From: Duganella zoogloeoides
GTDB lineage: Bacteria > Pseudomonadota > Gammaproteobacteria > Burkholderiales > Burkholderiaceae_D
Length of the DNA: 64,000 nucleotides
Reading direction: 5' to 3'
NCBI RefSeq assembly: GCF_034479515.1
Contig: NZ_CP140152.1
Location: 1,984,001 to 2,048,000, forward strand
The notes below the pieces were generated by a model. The model did not search any database, had not been told where the DNA came from, and was given only the letters and a program-made list of their open reading frames with translations. A program made the translations under genes and the position numbers. Shown here piece after piece: positions 35,451 to 41,965 of this stretch. Within the stretch, counting starts at the first letter, position 1. Each line of letters opens with the position of its first letter.

Positions 35451-37822
35451 AATACCAGCTTCGCCTGCTGGCCGCCGCAGCCCTGATCGCGGTATCGAGC
35501 GTCGTCCATGCGGCGCCTCTGAAACTGTTCCCGCTGCAGGACGTGCGCCTGGGCGCCAGCCCGTTTCTGGAAGCGCAGCAGACCGACCTCCATTACATGA
35601 TGGAGATGGAACCGGACCGCCTGCTGGCGCCGTTCCTGCGCGAGGCGGGTCTGCCATTGAAAAAGCCGACGTACGGCAACTGGGAGTCCACCGGCCTCGA
35701 TGGCCACATGGGCGGCCATTACCTGTCGGCGCTGGCGCTGATGTATGCATCCACCGGCGATGCGGAAGTCAAGCAGCGGCTCGACTACTTCGTGGCGGAG
35801 CTCAAGCGCTGCCAGGAAAAGAACGGCAACGGCTATATCGGCGGCATCCCCGAGGGCAGCGCCGTGTGGCAGGCCATCGCCCGTGGTGAAATGAAAGCCG
35901 ATAACTTCTCGGTCAACGGCAAATGGGTCCCGTGGTACAACCTGCACAAGGTGTACGCGGGCCTGCGCGATGCCTACAAATATGCCGGTAACGAGGATGC
36001 GCGCACCATGCTGGTCGCGCTGTCCGACTGGGCGCTGGCACTGAGCGCGCACCTGACCGACGAACAGATGCAGAACATGCTGCGCGCGGAGCACGGCGGC
36101 ATGAACGAAGTGCTGGCCGACGTGGCCGAGATGACGGGGCAGAAAAAGTATATGGACCTGGCCGTGCGATTCTCGCACCAGGCCATCCTGCGCCCGCTCG
36201 AGGAAAAAAAGGACAAGCTGACCGGCCTGCACGCCAACACGCAAATCCCGAAAGTGATCGGCTTCAAGCGCATCGGCGACATCACGGGCCGGCGCGACTG
36301 GCAGCAGGCCGCGCAGTTCTTCTGGCAGACGGTACACGATCACCGCACGGTGGCCATTGGCGGCAACAGCGTCAAGGAGCACTTCCACGACGCCAACGAT
36401 TTCACGTCGATGATCGACGAGGTGGAGGGGCCGGAGACTTGCAATACGTACAATATGCTCAAGCTCACCGAGATGCTGTTCCTCGGCGACGCGAAAGGTT
36501 CGTACACCGACTACTACGAGCGTGCGCTGTACAACCACATCCTGTCGTCGCAGCGGCCCGATACCGGTGGCTTTGTATATTTCACGCCGATGCGGCCCAA
36601 CCACTACCGCGTGTATTCGCAGGTGGATAAGGGCATGTGGTGCTGCGTGGGTTCGGGCATCGAGAGCCACGCCAAGTACGGTGAGTTCATCTACGCCCAC
36701 GGCAAGGATGCGCTGTACGTGAACCTGTTCATCCCGTCCACGCTCAAGTGGAAGGAGAAGAACCTCACCATCACCCAGACCAACCAGTTCCCGGACCGGG
36801 ACAGCAGCACGATTACCGTGACCGGCAACGGCAAATTCGCGATGAAGATCCGCTATCCGTCGTGGGTGGCGCGCGGCGCCATGCGGGTGACGGTCAACGG
36901 CAAGACGGTGGCCGCCAAGCCGGGCGCGGACAGCTATGTCAGCGTCGAGCGCACCTGGAAGAGCGGCGACAAGGTGGAGGTCAGGCTGCCGATGACCACC
37001 TGGCTGGAACAGATGCCGGACAAGTCGAACTACTACGCCGTGCTGCACGGCCCCATCGTGCTGGCCGCGAAAACCGCGCCGATCGCCAATGAAAAGCTCA
37101 GCTTCCTGGCCGACGATTCGCGCATGGGCCATATCGCTTCCGGTCCGATGTGCCCGCTGGAGTCGGCGCCCACGCTGGTGAGCGACACCAAGGACTTCAT
37201 GGACCGCTTCAAGCCGGTGCCGGGCCGTTCGCTTACATTTACCGCACCGGGACTGGTGCAAGGTAAAGACGTGGGCAGCGTGGTCTTCATGCCGTTCTTC
37301 CGCCTGCACGATGCGCGCTACGTGATGTACTGGCCGTACTCCACGCCGGCCAACCTGCAGGCGATGCAGGCCAGGGCGGCCGAAGGGGAGAAGGAGCGGC
37401 TGGCCTTGAATGCGCTCACCATCGACCAGGTGGCGCCGGGCGAGCAGCAGCCCGAGTCCGATCACTTCTTCAAGTCCGACGGCGGCGAGGCCGGGATCAA
37501 CCAGGGCAAGCACTGGCGCCACGCGACCGGCTGGTTCAGCTACGACCTCACCGACAGGAAGGGAGAAGCAAGTGCGTTGCGCCTGACCTACGCCAGGGGC
37601 GATGCCGGCCGCAAGTTCGACATCGTCGTCAACGGCCAGTTGCTGGCGGAAGTGGTGCTGGACGACCAGGCCGCGCAGCCGTTCTACACGGTGGACTATG
37701 CGCTGCCGCCGGCGCTGGTGGCAGCGGCGAAGGGCAAGCTGGTGGTGAAGTTCGTGGCCAAGCCGGGGTCGATCGCTGGCGGCTTGTACGGACTGCGGCT
37801 GCTCAGGCTATATCCGAAATGA
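35447..37822 (+). CDS. DUF1680-family beta-L-arabinofuranosidase (GH127/GH146)
   Basis: A 791-residue exported (alpha/alpha)6-barrel enzyme with a signal peptide of about 22 residues. Conserved parts are GLDGHMGGHYLSALAL, WVPWYNLHKVYAGLRDAY, GGMNEVLADV, GPETCNTYNMLKLTEMLF and MWCCVGSGIESHAKYG. The Glu and Cys residues of PETC and the CC pair fit the zinc-cysteine nucleophile site of this clan. The CCVGxG motif resembles GH146 more than the CCPPN type of GH127, as far as I recall the families. It would remove beta-linked L-arabinofuranose caps from pectin or arabinoxylan side chains. Confidence 0.83.
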   Translation: MKYQLRLLAAAALIAVSSVVHAAPLKLFPLQDVRLGASPFLEAQQTDLHYMMEMEPDRLLAPFLREAGLPLKKPTYGNWESTGLDGHMGGHYLSALALMYASTGDAEVKQRLDYFVAELKRCQEKNGNGYIGGIPEGSAVWQAIARGEMKADNFSVNGKWVPWYNLHKVYAGLRDAYKYAGNEDARTMLVALSDWALALSAHLTDEQMQNMLRAEHGGMNEVLADVAEMTGQKKYMDLAVRFSHQAILRPLEEKKDKLTGLHANTQIPKVIGFKRIGDITGRRDWQQAAQFFWQTVHDHRTVAIGGNSVKEHFHDANDFTSMIDEVEGPETCNTYNMLKLTEMLFLGDAKGSYTDYYERALYNHILSSQRPDTGGFVYFTPMRPNHYRVYSQVDKGMWCCVGSGIESHAKYGEFIYAHGKDALYVNLFIPSTLKWKEKNLTITQTNQFPDRDSSTITVTGNGKFAMKIRYPSWVARGAMRVTVNGKTVAAKPGADSYVSVERTWKSGDKVEVRLPMTTWLEQMPDKSNYYAVLHGPIVLAAKTAPIANEKLSFLADDSRMGHIASGPMCPLESAPTLVSDTKDFMDRFKPVPGRSLTFTAPGLVQGKDVGSVVFMPFFRLHDARYVMYWPYSTPANLQAMQARAAEGEKERLALNALTIDQVAPGEQQPESDHFFKSDGGEAGINQGKHWRHATGWFSYDLTDRKGEASALRLTYARGDAGRKFDIVVNGQLLAEVVLDDQAAQPFYTVDYALPPALVAAAKGKLVVKFVAKPGSIAGGLYGLRLLRLYPK

Positions 37823-37875
37823 TATCGAACAAGCGCAAAATGTGATTGGATAGATATTTCCCTAGCCCTTAGTAT
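37809..37875 (+). promoter_or_regulatory. Dyad operator and promoter for the third GH43 gene (site C)
   Basis: TATATC-CGAAAT-GATATC (37809-37826; five of six left-arm positions keep the symmetry) followed by GAA, 19 bp to the -35 box TTGGAT (37846-37851), an 18-bp spacer and -10 TAGTAT (37870-37875). The left arm overlaps the last codons of the DUF1680 gene. Predicted leader about 50 nt. Confidence 0.65.
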
Positions 37876-37931
37876 TTGCTCGATAAATACGAGCTAACCA
37901 TACGAGCCATTCGGAGACTTAGGAGTTGTAC

Positions 37932-38906
37932 ATGAAACTGAAGAAAATTGCCGCCATCGTTGCTGCCGGCGTGGCGTTCGCCGCCGCCACCGTGGCCCAC
38001 GCCGCCAATCCGCTGTTCCCTAAAATCTTCACCGCCGATCCGGCCGCCTTCGTGGAAGACGGCGTGGCCTACCTGTACGTGGGCCGCGACGAAGCCACGC
38101 TCAAGGACAAGGATTACGTGATGAAGGAGTGGCGCCTGTACTCGAGCTGCGACATGAAGAACTGGACCGACCGCGGCGTGCCGCTCAAGCCATCCGCCTT
38201 CAAGTGGGCGATCGGTAAAGTGGACGCCTGGGCCTCGGACATCGTCAAGCGCGATGGCAAATACTACTTCTATTCCACCGTCGATCACGCCACCATTCCC
38301 GGCCGCGCCATCGGCGTGGCCGTGGCCGACAAGCCGGAAGGTCCGTTTGTCGATGTGCGCGGTTCGGCGCTGGTCACCAACGACATGACCAAGGAGTCGC
38401 CGATTTTCTGGGACGATATCGACCCGGGCGTATTCGTCGATGACGACGGCCAGGCTTACCTGTACTGGGGTAACACGGTACTAAAGTACGCCAAGTTGAA
38501 AAAGAACATGATGGAGCTCGACGGCCCGATCGTCACCGTGGGCATGGACCGCTTCACCGAGGCGCCGTATCTGCACAAGCGCAACGGCATCTACTACCTG
38601 TCGTACTCGCGCGAGTATCCGGAAGAAACTGCGTACATGACCGGCCCGAGCCCCACCGGTCCGTGGACGTATCGCGGCGTGATCATGTCGAAGAATAAAA
38701 TCGTCAAGACCATCCACCACGCGTTCATCGAATTCAACGGCAAGTCGTACATCGTGTACCACAACGACAAGCTGCCCGGCGGTGGCGAGTTCCGCCGCTC
38801 GGTGGCGGTGGAAGAGTTCACCTATAACGCCGATGGCACCATCCCGTACATCAAGCAGACCAAGGAGGGTCCAGCAGCCAACCCCAGCCCTGCTTGCGGC
38901 AAGTAA
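37932..38906 (+). CDS. Secreted GH43 arabinosidase/xylosidase
   Basis: A 324-residue GH43 enzyme with a signal peptide (cleavage after HAA, about residue 25). The triad is Asp36 in TADPAAF, Asp in DIDPGVFVD and Glu in FTEAPYLHK; WASDIVK replaces the usual WAPE/D box. It resembles the exo-acting arabinofuranosidase/xylosidase subfamilies; I cannot give the subfamily. A GGAG site is seven bases before ATG. It has its own dyad promoter and is followed closely by the LysR gene. Confidence 0.82.
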   Translation: MKLKKIAAIVAAGVAFAAATVAHAANPLFPKIFTADPAAFVEDGVAYLYVGRDEATLKDKDYVMKEWRLYSSCDMKNWTDRGVPLKPSAFKWAIGKVDAWASDIVKRDGKYYFYSTVDHATIPGRAIGVAVADKPEGPFVDVRGSALVTNDMTKESPIFWDDIDPGVFVDDDGQAYLYWGNTVLKYAKLKKNMMELDGPIVTVGMDRFTEAPYLHKRNGIYYLSYSREYPEETAYMTGPSPTGPWTYRGVIMSKNKIVKTIHHAFIEFNGKSYIVYHNDKLPGGGEFRRSVAVEEFTYNADGTIPYIKQTKEGPAANPSPACGK

Positions 38907-38912
38907 GCGAGT

Positions 38913-38961
38913 GATATCGAAACGAACGGTGTTGACTAAAAATCTATGCCGTTTGTGATAT
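38913..38961 (+). promoter_or_regulatory. Promoter of the LysR gene with two GATATC half-sites (site D)
   Basis: GATATCGAA at 38913-38921, -35 TTGACT (38932-38937), 18-bp spacer, -10 TGATAT (38956-38961) which overlaps a second GATATC. The half-sites match the right arm of sites A-C, so autoregulation is likely. The -10 box is only nine bases from the ATG. Confidence 0.55.
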
Positions 38962-38970
38962 CATTTTCCT

Positions 38971-39909
38971 ATGGAAACAAACCCAAACTGGTTTTTACGT
39001 GCGCGCCTCAAGACGCGGCAGCTGCTGCTCCTGATCGCGCTCGACGAACAGCGCAACATCCATCGCGCCTCGGAAGAGCTGCACATGACGCAGCCGGCCG
39101 CCTCCAAGCAATTGAAGGATCTCGAAGAGATGCTGGGCGTGCAGCTGTTCGACCGCCTGCCGCGCGGCATGGAACCGACCATCTACGGCGAGACCATGAT
39201 ACGTCACGCCCGCATGGCGCTCACCAGCCTGTCGCTGGCGCACGAGGACATCGTTGCCATCAAGGCCGGCCTGGCCGGCCAGGTCGATATCGGCACCATC
39301 ATGACGCCGGGGATCGCGCTGCTGCCGCAGGCGATCACGCGCACCAAGCAGGCCGCGCCGCGCCTGCGCATCGGCGTGGAGATGGAGCAGTCCAACGTGC
39401 TGCTCGAGCAGTTGCAGCGCGGCCGCCTCGATTTCATGATCGGCCGCATTCCCGAGCGCCAGAGCGCCCAGGGCCTGAGTTACGAAGAGCTGGGCGACGA
39501 GCCGGCATGCGCGGTGGTGCGTCCCGGCCACCCGCTGCTGGCAGCGCGCAACCTGCAGCTGCGCGACATCTCGTCGCAGCCGTGGATCCTGCCACCGCAA
39601 GGCAGCATCCTGCGCGCGCGCTGCGAACTGATGTTCCGCCGCGCCGGGCTGGAAGTGCCGTTCAACGTGATCGACACCACGGCGGTGCTGATGATCAAGC
39701 CGCTGTTGCAGCAGACCGACGCCCTGAACGTGATGCCGGTGGCGGTGGCCCAGTACTACGAATCGCAGGGGGTGTTGAACATCCTGCCGATCGAGCTGCC
39801 GTGCCGGATGGATGCCTATGGCATCATCATGGTCGATGGTCACCTGATGTCGCCGGGGGCGGAGCTGTTGTTGCGGTATGTGCGCGAAGTGGCGCGCGAG
39901 ATTTACTGA
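38971..39909 (+). CDS. GbpR-type LysR regulator, candidate activator of the arabinan locus
   Basis: A 312-residue LTTR. The HTH is RNIHRASEELHMTQPAASKQLKDLE, then a linker helix and the effector domain (GQVDIGTIMTPGIALLPQA, GRLDFMIGRIPERQ). The sequence pattern is that of the GbpR/galactose-binding-protein regulator group, members of which respond to arabinose, fucose or galactose. It is the last gene of the locus and carries the operator motif in its own promoter. Three further copies of the dyad sit in front of the transport, oxidation and GH43 genes. There is no visible Shine-Dalgarno site before the ATG. Confidence 0.85.
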   Translation: METNPNWFLRARLKTRQLLLLIALDEQRNIHRASEELHMTQPAASKQLKDLEEMLGVQLFDRLPRGMEPTIYGETMIRHARMALTSLSLAHEDIVAIKAGLAGQVDIGTIMTPGIALLPQAITRTKQAAPRLRIGVEMEQSNVLLEQLQRGRLDFMIGRIPERQSAQGLSYEELGDEPACAVVRPGHPLLAARNLQLRDISSQPWILPPQGSILRARCELMFRRAGLEVPFNVIDTTAVLMIKPLLQQTDALNVMPVAVAQYYESQGVLNILPIELPCRMDAYGIIMVDGHLMSPGAELLLRYVREVAREIY

Positions 39910-39919
39910 GGGTTGCCGC

Positions 39920-40327
39920 CTAGCCGAAGCTGGCGAACGTATCGAGCAGCACCTTGGCCCGGAACGGTTTCACGATCACCCGGCTGATATCGCGGCTGCG
40001 CAATTCCTGCAGCAGCGCCGCCGTCGGATGGTCCACCATCACGGCGATCGGGATGGTTGCGCGGCTGGCCGACATGCCGCCGCGTACCCGGTCGAGCAGC
40101 GTGAAATTGTGGGCGGCGCCGCCAAAGGCGCCGCATTCGAGCGAAATCACCGCTCCCTGGAAACTGCGTTCGCGCAGCAGTTTTTCGGCCGCTTCGGCGG
40201 TCGCCGCCTCGTGCACCGTACCCATGCCCAGCGAGCGGGCCGTCATCGACACGGTTTTGCGCAGCAATGGCTGTTCTTCCACCAGCAGCATGTTGATCGG
40301 ATTGCGTGGACGTTCAGGCATGTTCAT
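39920..40327 (-). CDS. Degenerate receiver-domain protein
   Basis: A 135-residue single domain with the CheY-like fold (LLVEEQPLLR, RAT IPIAVMV, VIVKPFRAK). The conserved Lys at the switch loop is kept, but the acidic pair of strand 1 is EE instead of DD and the phospho-acceptor region reads GAVISLECG with no Asp. Phosphorylation is therefore unlikely; such pseudo-receivers act as protein-binding modules. GGAGGA precedes the ATG, which overlaps the end of the GAF gene by 14 bp. The two are one operon. Confidence 0.75.
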   Translation of the reverse strand: MNMPERPRNPINMLLVEEQPLLRKTVSMTARSLGMGTVHEAATAEAAEKLLRERSFQGAVISLECGAFGGAAHNFTLLDRVRGGMSASRATIPIAVMVDHPTAALLQELRSRDISRVIVKPFRAKVLLDTFASFG

Positions 40328-40811
40328 TTCCTCCCGATAATTCCTCTTGCAGCAGGTCGCGCAGGCTGGCCAGGATCGCCAGTTCGGTGGCGTCCAGGGT
40401 GCGCGGCTCGTGGTCGATCAGGCACAGCGTGCCGATGGCGTGGCCCGAAGGTTCGAGCAGCGGCGCGCCTGCATAGAAAATCACGCGCGGCTCGCCGGTG
40501 ACGATGGGGTTGTCGGCAAAGCGCGGATCCTGGCGGGCGTCCTCGATCACGAAGATATCGGGCTGCACGATGGCGTGGCCGCAAAACGAGATGTCGCGCT
40601 GGGTCTCGCACACATCAAGCCCCACGCGGGCCTTGAACCACTGGCGATTTTCATCGATCACCGACAGCAGCGCGATCGGCACGCCGAATTCTTCGGCCGC
40701 GAAGCGCACGATCCTGTCGTAGCGTTCTTCCGGTGGCGTATCGAGGATCAGCAGCGCGCGCAGCGCAGCCAGGCGTTCCTTGTCGTTGGCGGGTATCGGT
40801 GCTGCAAGCAT
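40314..40811 (-). CDS. GAF-domain sensor protein
   Basis: 165 residues from the ATG of MLAAPIPANDKERLAAL; the family start is usually a few residues before ILDTPPEERYDRI, which supports this choice. A GTG at 40862 with GAGG close upstream is an alternative. The GAF fold spans nearly the whole protein: FGVPIALLSVID, QWFKARVGLD, ISFCGHAI, FVIEDARQDPRFADNP, FYAGAPL and IGTLCLID. No output domain is attached. It shares an operon with the pseudo-receiver and diverges from the MarR-GNAT gene. Confidence 0.78.
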   Translation of the reverse strand: MLAAPIPANDKERLAALRALLILDTPPEERYDRIVRFAAEEFGVPIALLSVIDENRQWFKARVGLDVCETQRDISFCGHAIVQPDIFVIEDARQDPRFADNPIVTGEPRVIFYAGAPLLEPSGHAIGTLCLIDHEPRTLDATELAILASLRDLLQEELSGGNEHA

Positions 40812-40960
40812 GGGCGGTCGGGGCGCGGCGGCCAGAAGGTCATGTTCGGTCAACTTTAACACTGCCTCGCGATAAACGGTGCATGGTACGCAAAGGTGTT
40901 TTGTTGACTCAGTCAGCAATATGTTCGACAATTGCTGGCAATTCATTTGACGGAGTTCCA

Positions 40961-41899
40961 ATGTCATCACCAGTGAGCGACGACCGCGTCGCGGCCGTGC
41001 GGTCGTTCAACCGATTTTTCACGCGCCAGATCGGCGTGCTGCGCGAGGGTTTGCTGCATAGCCAGTTCACCCTGACCGAGATGCGCGTTCTGTACGAACT
41101 GGCCCATCACGGCGACCAGCCATCGGCCGCGCTGTGCCGCGACCTGGGGCTCGATCGTGGTTATCTGAGCCGCATCGTCACGGGGTTCGAGGCGGCAGGC
41201 CTGGTCGCCAAGGTGCCGTCTCCCACCGACGGACGCGCCAAGCTGCTGCACCTGACCGACCACGGACGCGCCGTGTACGAGCCGCTGGACCGCCGCTCGC
41301 GCGAGGAAGTGGGCGACCTGCTGGCGCGCTTCGACGACGCCGACCAGTTGCGCATGCTCGACGCCATGCGCACCATCCGCACGCTGCTCGACACCGATGG
41401 CGCCCTCAAATACGCACAGCCGTTCGTGCTGCGCACGCACCGTCCCGGCGACATGGCGTGGATCACGCGCCGTCACGGCGCGCTGTATGCAACGCAGCAG
41501 GGCTGGGATGCCAGCTTCGAGACGCTGGTCGGCCAGATTTGCGCGGACTTCGAGCACAACTTTGATCCGGCGCGCGAGCGTTGCTGGATCGCGGAGATGA
41601 ACGGTGTGCCGGTCGGCTCGATCGCGCTGGCGCGCAGCGGCGAGGAGGGCGTGGCCAAGCTGCGGCTGCTGCTGGTGGAGGATGCGGCGCGCGGCCACGG
41701 CCTCGGTTCGCGCCTGGTGGATGAATGCCACCGTTACGCGCGCGCTGCCGGCTATCGAAAAGTGCGGCTGTGGACCACCGACCAGCAGGCCGAGGCCCGC
41801 CATATCTACCGCAACAAGGGCTACGTGCTGGTGGCGGAGGAAGCCGTGCACGCCTTCGGCAAGGACATGGTCAACGAAACCTGGGAACTCGATCTCTGA
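40961..41899 (+). CDS. MarR-GNAT fusion regulator/acetyltransferase
   Basis: A 312-residue fusion. Residues 1-145 form a MarR winged-helix domain (RDLGLDRGYLSRIVTGFEAAGLV, PTDGRAKLLHLTDHG). Residues 150-312 are an N-acetyltransferase with the acetyl-CoA loop ARGHGLGSRLVDE and IYRNKGYVLV near the C-terminus. Fusions of this kind are known as a family and act on small amines or proteins while binding DNA. GGAG lies five bases before the ATG. No obvious partner gene is adjacent. Confidence 0.87.
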   Translation: MSSPVSDDRVAAVRSFNRFFTRQIGVLREGLLHSQFTLTEMRVLYELAHHGDQPSAALCRDLGLDRGYLSRIVTGFEAAGLVAKVPSPTDGRAKLLHLTDHGRAVYEPLDRRSREEVGDLLARFDDADQLRMLDAMRTIRTLLDTDGALKYAQPFVLRTHRPGDMAWITRRHGALYATQQGWDASFETLVGQICADFEHNFDPARERCWIAEMNGVPVGSIALARSGEEGVAKLRLLLVEDAARGHGLGSRLVDECHRYARAAGYRKVRLWTTDQQAEARHIYRNKGYVLVAEEAVHAFGKDMVNETWELDL

Positions 41900-41965
41900 C
41901 GCGATTGCCCGGCCGGCGCGGCTCTGGCACACTGGCCGGCATATCAATCATGGTCGCGGGGACGT

